The notes: generated by a model from the letters alone, not told the origin. A stretch of 64,000 bases of DNA from Siphonodentalium dalli (GCA_032622095.1 CP136061.1:125376754-125440753); one strand, 5' to 3'. Counted from the stretch's first letter, positions 44,973 to 57,457 are shown. Numbers and translations are program-made.

Positions 44973-46410
44973 GGAATCACTGAACTAAATGGTTTCCCAT
45001 AGGCGACAGTGTTAACGTTTCGGCCAAATTCACTGAATTGAAGCCTACAGGCCATACCAGTGATGTTTACCCAGCTAGATTGACACCAGTTGATCACGAA
45101 AATGCAAGAAAAATCATAGGTCATGTGTTTACTTTTTAAAATAAATTCCCAAGTCTACGACAGGGCTATCTCACAGCCAAATTTGATCTGGAAAAACACA
45201 GAACTACAGCAGCTAGTTAAATAAATTTCCCGCTCACAAAAACCCATTCCCCCATTCATTCGCCAGTTTAAATTATTTAGATATTATGTACAAATCAAAT
45301 AAACGCGATGTCATCCTTTAATAACGTGTTGCATGTATCAGGTGAAGGTCATTCTTCAGTTAATAATAATAATAATGTATAGCATTTTTAAAGCGCCTTA
45401 TCCCATGAGGCCCAAAGCGCTCAATGATACAACAGATGACCGAGCTCCAGCACATTTAAACACATATACGCATGTACACACAAACAATAACTACAATGAA
45501 ATAAATCAAACAATTCATATACAAATCAGGATGAAGGCTGTGTGTATTGTATAAAACAATGCAGGAAATGTGTGCTCAGCTTTGGTCGTCGTCGTTGCCA
45601 TAGTGAAGTTTAAACAGATACGTTTTGAGTTCTGTTTTGAAAGAGTCCAAAGTAGCAAAATTCCTAAGTGTAAGCGGGAGTGAATTCCAAAGGTTTGGGC
45701 CGTAGCATTCAAAAGATCGACGACCATAATTAACAAGGTCACGTTTGGGGACAGCAAGTAATATTTTATCAGCTGACCTTAAGCCTGGTTTACCAGGTAC
45801 ATAGCATGAAAGAAGAGATTCGATATATACAGGGAGGGGCGAGAGACAGTCAAATTTCTTATAACATAAGACAGCAATTTTATAGTCAATGCGGGCTTGA
45901 ATTGGTAGCCAGTGCAGTTCTTTGAACATTGGTGTCAGGTCAGAAAATTTAGGCTTCTTAAGAATCACACGAGCAGCAATGTTCATCATACGTTGACCTT
46001 TACCTTCACCTTTAGCATTCCACGGTGTACTCGCTCCCCGACTCTGGAACACATTTAGCTCCCTGATTCCATTAGCAGCGCGACAGTTCCTCACTTCCGG
46101 ACACTGTGCCCTATAATGTTCTGGCTTATTGCACGAAAAACATAACCCTCTTTCTGTCGTGTAGCTAGATGACAAATGACCAGCTGACATCGGCAATACA
46201 TAAGGTGCCATGTTTGGACCAACAAAGCGCAGGAAGATTTCCACTTTTTGCCTTTGCAGTTGACTTGACCTTCTCCATCCTAGCAACAACCGCCACTGAC
46301 GCCCTCAACCGTTTCTCGTCATCAGAATCAGCCGCCAAAGGATTCATTGTATACCCCGCGACGGTTTTCCAGCCTCTCTCTGTGGAGTCGGCGATTATGT
46401 TTCTGACGGG
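44973..46410 (-). mobile_element. DIRS-family fragment, copy 2 (spacer plus Gag end)
   Basis: 44973-45360 repeats the spacer seen at 21571. After a 640-bp insertion, 46001-46410 repeats the Gag CCHC segment (CFSCNKPEHYRAQC; Gly of the knuckle changed to Glu). The copy stops near 46410, where a second short copy of 'ggtgtactcgctccccgact' follows. No RT is attached. Confidence 0.8.
45361..46000 (-). mobile_element. 5'-truncated L2/CR1-like insertion
   Basis: The minus-strand frame (to 45576) reads LHWLPIQARIDYKIAVLCYK, then PNLWNSLPLTLRNFATLDSF and KTELKTYLF, the standard C-terminal end of L2/CR1-type RT proteins. The 3' region carries GAGCGCTTTGGGCC and ends in a (TAA)n-type tail (45361-45377 on +). 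Comparison with the uninterrupted copy near 21945 ('cagt|taccttcacc') fixes both borders. Confidence 0.88.
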
Positions 46411-47351
46411 TGTACTCGCTCCCCGACTCTAGAACACTTTTAGCTCCCTGATTCCTATATATGTCAGTATATGTGTGAAACACAGCGTTTCTTATAGTAT
46501 TTTATCAAAATATAGACCTTACTGAAATCAAAAATGGATTATATCGAGCAGTAGTGGTTTATTTTTCCAATATGAGGCATCCTGAAAATTAGTGTCAATC
46601 TTCAAAATAAAGACAAAAAATTTAGATTTTTTTTTCAATTTTACTAGCTGATGCATCTCGTATAACTGTAGTATGCCCTTATATACCATAATATTACTAA
46701 ATTGGAGAGGAAATGTTAATATACATTTTGAGAGGGATATCTTGTCCAATTTTAAACACTTTTCATGCAGAATTTGGCAATTTATAAGAAAACATTTACC
46801 AAAATTAACAGAAAAAAAAATATATATATATTTAATAGCAATATAAAGCAACCATAAGTCAATTTAAATATCGAAACATAATGATACAACATCAGACACA
46901 GCCTCAGGCAAGAAATTTTACCAGATGGCAGGGCATACTCTCTGTTTAACAAACCTGCCATGACAATTTTGCACGACAGTAACTCTAGTGGTGATACCAT
47001 CACCCCCCCCCCCCCCGACTTGGGGTGGGGCTACAGTCCCCAATAAGACTACTGGGTGCTGGAAAAGCTTAATTGGGTCAACTGTCACCTTTTCCCAATG
47101 GGGGGGGGTCTAACACTCCTCAAAAGTGTGGGGGGGGGGGGCTTTAGACCCCCTGATCCCCTAATGGTACCTGGTGTCCATGCAAAACTCCCAGATTTAT
47201 CACTTTCTTTACTATCTACAGGCGAATCATGGGTTTCTTCTTTAAATGTGTCCAAAATGTCGTCATTGGCATTTGAAAATAAGAAAATATGGAATTAACA
47301 ACTTATCATGGCGAGACGTGAAATTTCGTAAAATTCAAATTTTTCTTATAG
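46411..47351. other. Non-coding with poly-C and poly-G runs
   Basis: A C-run lies near 47003-47015 and G-runs lie near 47101-47108 and 47131-47141. There is an (AT)n run near 46819. No gene is seen. Confidence 0.45.
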
Positions 47352-47765
47352 GAATCACTGAACTAAATGGTTTCCCATAGGCGACAGTGTTAACGTTTCG
47401 GCCAAATTCACTGAATTGAAGCCTGCAGTCCAAACCAGTTATGTTTACCCAGCTAGATTGACACCAGTTGATCACGAAAATGCAAGAAAAATCATAGGTC
47501 ATGTGTTTACTTTTTAAAATAAACCCCCAAGTCTACGACAGGGCTATCTCACAGCCAAATTTGATCTGGAAAAACCCAGAACTACAGCAGCTAGTTAAAT
47601 AAATTTCCCGCTCACAAAAATCCATTCCCCCATTCATTCGCAAGTTTAAATTATTTAGATATTATGTACAAATCAAATAAACGCGATGTCATCCTTTAAT
47701 AACGTGTCGCTTGTATCAGGTGAAGGTCATTCTTCAGTCACCTTCACCTTTAGCATTCCACGGTG
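47352..47765 (-). mobile_element. DIRS-family fragment, copy 3
   Basis: It repeats the spacer and the first few bases of the Gag end ('ccttcacctttagcattcca' plus cggtgta), then stops. It starts at the same point ('aggaatcactgaac') as copies 1 and 2. Confidence 0.75.
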
Positions 47766-47859
47766 TAGAGTGTCCGAAAGTTATATTTTCTTAATCGAAA
47801 GGGAACACTTAACTTTGAACAAAGCAAAAGACATATTCAAGTCATTCAAACAGACAGTG

Positions 47860-48430
47860 CAATAATGCCAAATTATTTAATCCACACGGTGTATTTATCT
47901 GACAATCGTATGCAGAAAGAAGTTGACAGAATTTTGAATGGTTTGTGAGATATTTGATTTTAGCTACCCCCCCCCCCCCCCCCCAAACACGTTGTTGGTT
48001 GAAAAATACATATCTTTGATAAGGAATGTACGAAATTGTGCAATTGATCTTAATTGGATCCAACATGGCCCGTGTGCTGAACAGAGGGCCAGGAGACACA
48101 GATTACATGATTAAATTTGTGTTCAGACTTACAGACCCCAAGTTGCAACATGCATTGCCATCCAATTTGTATGACTGGAATATAAACAACTCATGACAAG
48201 CTATTTAATTCATATGGTGTAGTAGTTATTTGGTAATCATATGTAGATATAATTTGACAGAAATTGAGCGGTTTGCGAGAAATTGGATTTTAGCTGCCGC
48301 TCCCCAAACACGTTTTTTTGGTCAAAAACTTACATATTTTTGATCATGACAATAAATAATTTCTAAATGATCACAATGTGACCAAAATATGACTCATATG
48401 ATTAAAACCGGGCGCGTAAAGACGGCCTCG
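47860..48430. repeat. Two-unit tandem repeat, related to 61150-61760
   Basis: Both units carry 'ttaatccayayggtgta', 'agaaagaagttgacagaatt', 'gatattngattttagctac', a C-rich run and 'caaacacgttnttggt'. The same order occurs at 61150 and 61530. Confidence 0.7.
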
Positions 48431-49620
48431 GCCTTCCAGATCCACAGTTACATCAACACATTTGTTTTATAACATCTAATTGTCCCAAAAAAAAAACATT
48501 TGGGAACTATACAAGTCCGTCCGTCCGTCCGTCTGGTCGCAAGAGACTCGATTTTGAGGTGAACCTAGAACAAATTTTTGCCAAGCTGTTTTTTATTATT
48601 TATTCATTTTTTATATATATTATGTACATATATTATTGTAAACATAACAGAAAACATTTACTGCTATAATACTACGAGATGGTGAGGGTGGGGTCACTGG
48701 CACTCCAACTTTCTTTCTCTCTCTCTCTCTCTCTCTCTCTCCCTCTATCGCTTAAACGAAAAATATTTCTATTCTAATTGTTCGGTGCTAGAGGACAAGC
48801 TGTTTTTGGTGTCATTTTGTTGGGCAGAATCTGGGGAAATATTAATCTGAAATGCGCTTTCGGGAAAAAATTCTACTGCTCTTTGAAATAAGGTCGTTCC
48901 ATATTAGTCCAGTCAATCTGATGGAAAGAAACACAGCCGTGAACAAATTGCTTCTGCTTCTGCAATGCTTCTGGTGTGTTTGAATGTGACTATACCCATA
49001 TAATAACAAAACCAAAATTCCCACGAACCCCAGGGTAGAAAAGTCGTCATTTTTGGGTCAAAAGTCAGGAATATGTAAAAACAAAATTGGTGTAAATTGT
49101 AAATTTCTAGTTGAGACTCGGATTTTAAGGGGAACCTATATTAAATTGGTAACAAGCTGTTTTTGGTGTTATTTTGTAGGGCAGAATCTGGCAAACAATA
49201 TATCCAAAATCCGCTTTGGGGACAATTTCTACAGATCTTTGAAATAGGTCCCATTGATGGTTTTTTTGTGTCAATTTTGCAGTTCCTTATAAATACAGTC
49301 AAACTGATGGAAAGAGACGCCCAACCGTGAACAGAATTTCATATAATAACATATCCAAAATCCCCATGAATACCAGGATGTGAAAGTGGTCATTTTGGGG
49401 TAAAAAAAAACTGGATGTAAAAACAATTGTGAAAATTGGAATGTGTTAATAAACAAATCTGCCAACCATAAACTCTCAGTCGAGTTCCCTGACTGCCAAA
49501 TGTGACCAAATAATAACATATCCAAAATTTCCATGCGTTTCATGAAGGGAAAGTCGTTAATTTCGGGTCTACATGAAGAGAATATGTAAAAAATGGTGAA
49601 CATTTTAATTCAAGTCGGCC
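48431..49620. repeat. Diverged tandem repeat (about 340-bp period) with microsatellites
   Basis: (GTCC)n lies near 48514-48533 and (CT)n near 48711-48742. 'acaagctgtttttggtgt' and 'gggcagaatctgg' occur near 48798 and 49152. 'atatgtaaaaacaa' with 'gaaaagtcgtcattttt' occurs near 49040 and, in variant form, near 49380 and 49540. Confidence 0.6.
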
Positions 49621-49949
49621 TATGTCGCTCAGGTCGGCCTATGTGCGCACCCAGACTGATGCCACAGGCGGCCATTTCCGGGAGTGTGCTACCAATAACT
49701 TCAATGCCCTCTAAATTTATTAATGTGACAGAAACCTGCATCAAAAACGCATTATTCTTGTTGCCATAGAATATGCGTGCCATTGCATGCATAACTCGAC
49801 TCTAAAACTATAAAATGGCGAATCCTAATCCGTTATAATAAGTGATATCCCGAGGATTTGACAATTCGGTGTCTAAAAAGAAAGTTTCCAAAATGACAGC
49901 GAAAATTGCAGTCTGGAGTGAACAATTGAAGTGTTTTTTTGTTTAACTA
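49621..49949. other. Non-coding; short direct repeat
   Basis: 'caggtcggcctatgt' type sequence occurs twice near 49613-49645. Nothing else was recognised. Confidence 0.4.
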
Positions 49950-51430
49950 AATTATCCTAATCCATACGACGGGCGCTCCAAATCCAAATATTGTCCAAAA
50001 CCATCGAAGGGGTGTTCACAAACCACCAAGAATGATGTAGTGCCTAAACGATACTCAACTGGTGTCATAACCACACGTGTAGTCCCCCAAACCATGCACC
50101 TGGTGTTCCAACCCACCCCAATGAGTCCCAAACCACCAAATGAGTGTTTCAATCCACCTGATTAGGGACCCAATACATTCAACGCATGTTCCAAACCACA
50201 TCGGTTGTGCTCCAGATTGTGCAACGTGTGTCCCAAACCATACCACAGGTGTCCAAAACTATTCAATGAGTGTCCATAACCACCAAATGAGTAAAAACAA
50301 ACCAGGGGAGCGAAATTGTTTAATCCCCTTTCCAATTCACCTATCTATACTATATTGTCAAACTTGTTAAATGTTCATATATGTTACATGTATTAGGATT
50401 GGAATAAAATATGTTTGCATCAAACAAACCACACAGTGAACATCGGGTGTGTCAAACAACTCAATCAGTGCCCCAAACCAGACAATGCAATGGTGTACCA
50501 AACCCAACCGTTGAGTGTCAGAAACCACAAAACGAGGGGCAGGCATTCAATATGTACCCCATGGTATCCAAAGACATCCGGAGAGTGTCATATGTCATAG
50601 AACATACAACTGTCGTCTCACTCCATTCAACTATAGTATCCCAAATGACACAACCAGTGACCAGAATCGGCCACTCAGTGTTCCAATGCACATAACCAGT
50701 GTCTAAAATCTATAGCGAGTGTCCCAAACCACTCAATGTGTGCCAAAACCACCCAAATGGTGTCCCAAACCATCCAACTGAAGTCAGAAATCACACAGCG
50801 GGTGACCCAAACCATAAAATTAGCACCACAAACCATCCATTCCATTCAACTGGTGTTACAAACCAACACATCTACAATAGTGTACAAAAACATACATTGA
50901 TTTCAGACGATCAAGTGAGTTTATCAAACCATCCAATGAGTTTACAGAAACATGGTTTGGTATATTTGGTGGATAGTTTTGTACACTAGCGTGGGACTCA
51001 TCAGATCTGGCACATTTAGTGGGTGGTTTTAGACGCTAATTGGAACTTTTTAGACACTCTTGGTTGTTTGAGACAATCATTGTGTGGCTTTGGGACACTC
51101 ATTGGATGATTATGGATTTTCGGCATCTGTTGGTTTTGGACACCGAATGGATTGTTTCTGGTATACAGTTCATCGTTTGAGACACTCATTTGTGTGGCTT
51201 GGGGCACCACGTGCTACATAATATGTGGTTTGGGAAACTAGTTTGCTGATTTGGGACGCCCGGTCTAAGACACTCACCAATTAATTGTGTATATTATTAA
51301 GGGGGTTGAGACACCAATTGCGGGGTTTTACGCTCCTTAGATGGTTTGGGACACCCATTAAGTGGTTTTTGGACATTCATAGGATGTAGTTCGATACTAG
51401 TCAAGTTTGGTTGCTTTGGACACTCATCAA
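49950..51430. repeat. Diverged minisatellite that switches strand near 50955
   Basis: From about 49950 to 50955 units of about 28-30 bp read 'gtgtcccaaaccaccnaatga' with many changes. From about 50956 to 51430 the same unit appears as its reverse complement ('tcattnggtggtttgggaca'). The block is therefore a large inverted repeat with unequal arms. Confidence 0.75.
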
Positions 51431-51970
51431 ATTATTCGATGAGAAGATTTAGTTGCACATCAATGACAAAATTTAAATATTTGACTTTCGATCGCAATTT
51501 TCACCGCTATTTTCGGACACCGTAGGGACAAATTCTCGGCATATAGCTCATTATTATTAGACATTAGATTAGGCACTAGCAATTTACAGCAATAAGTTTT
51601 GTCTAGATGGAAACAATCTGGTGAATTTTAGCTAAACATACCCAATTGCACTACTTTCGGTAGCCATTTTGTCCCTATTTTTGGGAAGTGATGGCCTCAT
51701 TTCTGCTAAAATGGGCACTAGTGGTTCATATCTGAGATTCAGTACACTGCAGTGTTCGATTTGCAGATATTCTGGGCATTGAAATATTATTTGATTTTTT
51801 TCTTCGAAATTTAGTACATCTATTTCGAATTAGAGGGTCACCGAAGGGCCCAAATTCCCAATCCTCGTGATATAGCTCACACATTGATTTAAAATTGTAT
51901 CTGTTGGCACAAATGGCCATTTAAACCAATTCTTTTACAAATAGCAACGATCGGGTGAAATAATTTGTTT
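51431..51970. repeat. Weakly repeated non-coding block
   Basis: Recurrent 'ggtagccattttgtccctat', 'atagctca(c/t)' and 'gggcactag' type pieces suggest two or three very old units of about 200 bp. Confidence 0.35.
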
Positions 51971-52662
51971 ATGTTGCATGTTCCTGCCGTCTCTATAACT
52001 TAAATTTAAATGTCATTCAAGTTTATATTTCATAAGAAACGGGAAATCATACATAAAAACCACAAATATGACATTTATTCAAAAAAGCTCTAAACAAAAT
52101 CCCCAAAAGTTGATTTTAGCGGATTTTGGACATGTTGTTCCCCAGAGTATGCCCGACAAAATACACCCAAACAGCTTGTCAACAATTTGTTCTAGGCTCA
52201 ATGCTTCAACGACCAGACTAGTAGGAGTATCATCACCATCATCATCGCCGTCATCAGCGTCATATCAATAAGATGCATGTAGCATATCACTCCAGTTCAA
52301 TTGCACCACGACTATAAATCAATCGCTGGGTAACACTTGCACGCAGTTGGGCAACACTTGCACGCCGTATAACTTGCGATTTTAATCAACCAATTTGTTC
52401 GTTTAGTAAGAAACCCGTTTTACGTTACGATATTACTTGGCTGCCCTTGGCGCCTTTGTATCGATATCACAAGGGCTGAGCCATTATCCTTGGTTCAGTA
52501 TCCATGAATCATTGTATACAAACATTGTCGGCATAAATAAATACAAGTATATTGGTTTGTTCGCCCCATTAGTCACCGCGTGATGCCCCTTGATGTGCGC
52601 ACCCGTTTCGTTTACTAAAACTTGACCATTTTCAACCAAAAAAGCAGACCACGACAGAGCGA
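51971..52662. other. Non-coding with a dispersed repeat near 52288-52375
   Basis: 'cagttcaattgcaccac', 'gtaacacttgcacgcagttg' and a second 'aacacttgcacgc' also occur together at 60545-60620. Confidence 0.5.
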
Positions 52663-52783
52663 TTAAAGGTACGGGATGTCTTGGCGGTGGGTATCCTGTG
52701 AAAATATTTTCACCCGTCAAAAACCGCCACAAACAGAAAGAATATTAAAATGTAGATAGACTTTGTTCGTATACAAATAAGAA

Positions 52784-54808
52784 CTAGAATGCACCCAGAG
52801 AGATGCCAACGTGCGCAAAAATGTAATAAACAATAATTTAAAAAATAATTTCACTGTATATTACTTAGTTTATTTAATTTAATTTAATGTTAGCAAAAAA
52901 AGACAATTACAATTTCTCATTTCATCACAGATAAAAGGCAAATTACTATATTAATCATTTAAGTAATTAAAACCAATTCCATGTTGCTGAAAGGATGAGA
53001 CTTTAATATCGATCACATTTTTTTCAGCGGCATATTTTTATTTTTATTTTCCGATAGTCAAAGTTGACCAAAGGAGCAATTATAAGAAATAACTAGAATG
53101 CACTCAAGAGAGATGCCAACGTGCGCAAAAATGTAATAAACAATAATTAAACAAATAATTTCACTGTATTTTACTTAATTTATTTAATTTAATGTTAGCA
53201 AAAAAAGACAATTACCATTTCTCATTTCATCACAGATAAAAGGCAAATTACTATATTAATCATTTAAGTAATTAAAACCAATTCCATGTTGCCGAAAGGA
53301 TGAGACTTTAATATCGATTACATTTTTTTCAGCGGCATATTTTGAGTTTCATTTTCCGATAGTCAAAGTTGACCAAAGGAGCAATTATAAGAAATAATTA
53401 ATACCATTTGTGTAAATATTGATAACAGCCAATAAGCAACAATAAATATCAATAATCAATCAATAATTAATCAATAACGATCATTTTATGTAATAATAAA
53501 CTCTTCAAACGGTGTTTGTGTCAACAAATGCGTTTTGTTTTGTGTTACGTCATTCGTCGTATTTGACCCGGAACTCGGCTGAAGGTCCCAAGTTAGGCTA
53601 TTCAGCCTATTGCGTCGAATTACGAAATCGCGTTTTGAATGTCTCTCTTTTCCCGCACGATAAAAAGAGGTCTTCGCACGAACCAAAAAATGATAAAACT
53701 TCCCAATTATAAGTAAAAATACCCAAATTAAGGAGTCTATGTAGGTCCCGAAGGAGTCTATAGACTCTTTGATGTAGAGTTCTGATTGAGAAAATGTAGG
53801 TCGATCTATTTTTGTCATAACTCTGACGTATTTTGACCTGGGAGAAAAAATCTAAATCGAGGCTCACTACGAGCATGCCAGTTTTAAATATAGAACATGG
53901 AATCCCGACAAATGGCGATATCGGCGACAAACAAATAATCGAAAACAACACATAAAATAAACATAGCAAAAACGCGGCACAGTAAAAATGTCAGAACGCC
54001 ACGAGGTTTTACGTCGTTTTTGGTGACGTCATGGAGTGGAACGGAGTAGGGTGACACCAAGCTACGTACGAATCTGACTGATCGCCATACTGTTGTGCGA
54101 TCGCACGTAATTAATACCATTTGTGTACATATTGATAGCAGCCAATATGCAACAATAAATATCAATAATTAATCAATAATTAATCAATAACGATCATTTT
54201 ATGTAATAATAAACTCTTCAAATGGTGTTTGTCAACGAATGCGTTTTGTTTTGTGTTACGTTATTCGTCGTATTTGACCCGGAACTCGGCTGAAGGTTAG
54301 GCTATTCAGCCTATTGCGTCGAATTACGAAATCGCGTTTTGAATGTCTCTCTTTTCCCACACGATACAAAGAGGTCTTCGCACGAACCAAAAATGATAAA
54401 ACTTCCCAATTATAAGTAAAAATACCCAAATGAAGGAGTCTATGTAGGTCCCGAAGGAGTCTATAGACTCTTTGGTGTAGAGTTCTGATGTCGATCTATT
54501 TTGTCATAACTCTGACGTATTTTGACCTGGGAGAAAAAATCGAAATCGAGGTTCACTACGAGCATGCCAGTTTTAAATATAGAAACAGGGAATCCCGACA
54601 AATGGCGATATCGACGACAAACTAATAATCGAAAACAACACATAAAATAAACATAGCAAAAACGCGGCACAGTAAAAATGTCAGAACGCCACGAGGTTTT
54701 ACGTCGTTTTTGGTGACGTCATGGAGTACGTGAAACGGGAGTAGGGTGACACGTACCTACCGACCTACGAATCTGTCTGATCGCAAACTGTTGCGCTAGC
54801 GCACGTAA
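52784..54808. mobile_element. 2-kb insertion built of two tandem doublets
   Basis: Block B occurs twice (about 52784-53092 and 53093-53396; 'ctagaatgcac' start, 'gaccaaaggagcaattataa' end). Block A then occurs twice (about 53397-54109 and 54110-54808; 'ttaataccatttgtgta' start, 'gcacgtaa' end). Copies are highly similar. Block A carries GAGTCTATAGACTC and TGACGTCA motifs. No transposase or conserved protein is seen. Confidence 0.75.
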
Positions 54809-55035
54809 ATATCACATAAACAGAGTATGTTATTGTCACGTGTTTGACCATTGTTATGTAAACAAAAGAATAAAAAGTTACTTTCCTGGTGTTTGTTTAT
54901 ATTATGATGGTAAACATAAAGAGCGTTCTTTGTTGCTGCATTCCTTATATGGAACTAATAAAGAGCGTTTATATAATTTCTGTGTGTTTAGCCAATAGCA
55001 TAGTGCTGTCTTCTGTAACACAATCAGGCTCTTGC

Positions 55036-55537
55036 TTAAAGACACGGTTGGCCTTGGCGGTGGGTATCCTGTGAAAATATCTCCACCCGTCAAAAACCGC
55101 CACAAACAGAAAGAACATCAAAATGTAGATAGACTTTGTCCGTATACAAATAAGAAATATCGCATAAACAGTATGTTATGGGCATATGTTTGACCATTGT
55201 TATGTAAACAAAAGCATAAAAAGTTACTTTTCTGGTGTTTGTTTATATTATGATGGTAAACATAAAGAGCGTTCTTTGTTGGTGAATACCTGACATGGAA
55301 CTAATAAAGAGCGTTTATATCATTTGTGTGTGATTAGCCAGTAACACTGTGCTGTCTTCTGTAACACAACCAGGCTCTTGCTTAGGTAAAATATAGTAGG
55401 TCTTTATGATAACATGCTGTTTATGCGATGGTCATGGTATATATGAACGGAACTGTATGTGTTTTAATGTTTTTCTGTTTACGGTGTTTGGAACAAATAT
55501 GAATATTTTCGACAATGAAGGCCGCACTTGCCTTTAA
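55036..55537 (-). mobile_element. T1 element, copy 6, inserted into copy 5
   Basis: TTAA at 55036-55039 and 55534-55537. The ends are AGACACGGTTGGCC and GGCCGCACTTGCCT. It lies inside an older copy of the same family in the same orientation. Confidence 0.9.
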
Positions 55538-55689
55538 GTAAACTATAGTAGGTCTCTGTGATAGCATGCTGTTTACGCGATGGTCATGGTATATATGAAC
55601 GAAACTTTATGCGTTTTAATGTTTTTCTGTTTACGATGATTGGAACAAATATGAATATTTTCGACAACTAAGGCCTCATGTGCCTCTAA

Positions 55690-56806
55690 ATAAACCCAAT
55701 CGAGCTATTTTATGATAGAACTGAGAAATATTTTTAATAGAATGTTTATCAGTATCCTACATATTTTAAACTAATGTCTTACCTGCGCAGATAACACAAT
55801 TAAGTGGAGAGAAACGGGCTATTTTCCTTTAGCCGAACAGTGCAAATACACGGGGTTGGCCTGCACTGAATACCACAATCACGTTATATATCCAAATTTA
55901 TCACCATTTTGTGAACTTTACAGATTTGTACAATAAACCAAGAAATAAGTAATGCCACATTTAGCACAGGCTATACGAAAGTTGTGCCCCAAGATGCAAC
56001 CATCAGAATCGTGTACAGCTACCATATCCTCTGATTTATGTATTTGGTGGGGGGGGGGGGGGGTAACGTCGTTTAGTGTAAACAATATTTTATTTATCAA
56101 AAGGCACATAAATACATATATAACATACACAAACATTCATATGAGATAAAGGGATCTGGCAGTAAGCCTAGGCTTATTCGTGGCCATTTCCGCGATATAA
56201 AATTTCTTCATGATATATTTTGGTCTCGAGTGATGAATTATCCGTTCCACAGACACCCGCGAGCATATCCGCGTCGTTTCATCCGCTAGAACATATATCA
56301 CGACTAAGAACAGAAACAGGTAGTCAACAACTACCGTAGCGAAGCAACTGTGTATAAACGGAAATGTTTCCGCTTGGAATCAGGAATCTAAATTAAAGAA
56401 CTGGCTAGTGTCCAAACATTATATAAACCTCCTAAAATTAGCATAACAATGAAGGTGGGTTACACAATCATTGACCAGATATTCATGATATTTGATAAAT
56501 CAAGCGTGAGCCTTGATCAATGTGTCCATTTGATCTTTCAACACTGTTTGGTGTCTTTCAAAGTCAATCTCTTCAAGCTTAAACTTGTTAAACTTTAAAA
56601 CTCAAATATAAACCTCTGTTTATAAGAGTCAAAATGCTTGACAGAGTTTTGCGATAATTTTGGAGTCACATAATCAACTTGAGTAGATTGTTTTAGAGTA
56701 ACTGGCTTAACTTCAGTAGGTGTGTCCGTGGCCTGTAGCAACTTCATCTTGCGTATATACAAATGTAGTCGCTTGGAGTTTCATGTATCCAACCCTCAAC
56801 TGCTGT
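55690..56806. other. Non-coding; poly-G run near 56048-56063
   Basis: No gene is supported. Short frames around 55918-56150 on both strands are shadows of the same AT-rich sequence. Confidence 0.45.
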
Positions 56807-57308
56807 TTAAAGACACGGTTGGCCTTGGCGGTGGGTATCCTGTGAAAATATCTCCACCCGTCAAAAACCGCCACAAACAGAAAGAACATCAAAATGTAGA
56901 TATACTTTGTCCGTATACAAATAAGTAAAATCGCATAAACAGTATGTAATGGTCATATGTTTGACCATTGTTATGTAAACAAAAGCATAAAAAGTTACTC
57001 TTCTGGTGTTTGTTTATATTATGATGGTAAACATAAAAAGCGTTCTTTGTTGGTGAATATCTGACATGGAACTAATAAAGAGCGTTTATGCCATTTGTGT
57101 GTGATTAGCCAGTAGCATTGTGCTGTCTTCTGTAACACAACCAGGCTCCTGCTTAGGTAAAATATAGCAGGTCTTTATGATAACATGCTGTTTATGCGAT
57201 GGTCATGGTATATATGAACGGAACTGTATGCGTTTTTCTGTTTTTCTGTTTACGGTGTTTGGAACAAATGTGAATATTTTCGACAATTAAGGCCGCACGT
57301 GCCTTTAA
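56807..57308 (-). mobile_element. T1 element, copy 7
   Basis: TTAA at 56807-56810 and 57305-57308. The ends are AGACACGGTTGGCC and GGCCGCACGTGCCT. It is close to copies 2 and 6. Confidence 0.88.
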
Positions 57309-57457
57309 AGCACCTTCTCACAATAAATTGTTTTGGACACTCCATGAACATTAATTTGTGATTTCCTGTAAAGCCAGCGCAGCCTGTATCTCAGACGAAC
57401 CAGATATTCCACGGATTATCTGTGCATTCCTGTTGCTATTCCACCTAATGCGCATAA

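Larger units (their letters stand above)
52663..55689 (-). mobile_element. T1 element (outer, copy 5) split by two later insertions
   Basis: The left end is TTAA plus AGGTACGGGATGTCTTGG at 52663. The sequence follows the family to 52783, is cut by a 2-kb block, resumes at about 54809 ('atatcacataaac'), is cut again at TTAA 55036 by copy 6, and resumes at 55538 ('gtaaactatagtagg'). It ends near 55685 (TGCCTC, flank CTAA). Reading over the two insertions recovers the full family order. Confidence 0.85.

Noticed and set aside
53486-54165. 110- and 120-codon minus-strand frames in the 2-kb insertion
   Set aside because: The second copy of the same block breaks these frames and there is no motif. 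Hydrophobic composition follows from the AT-rich sequence.
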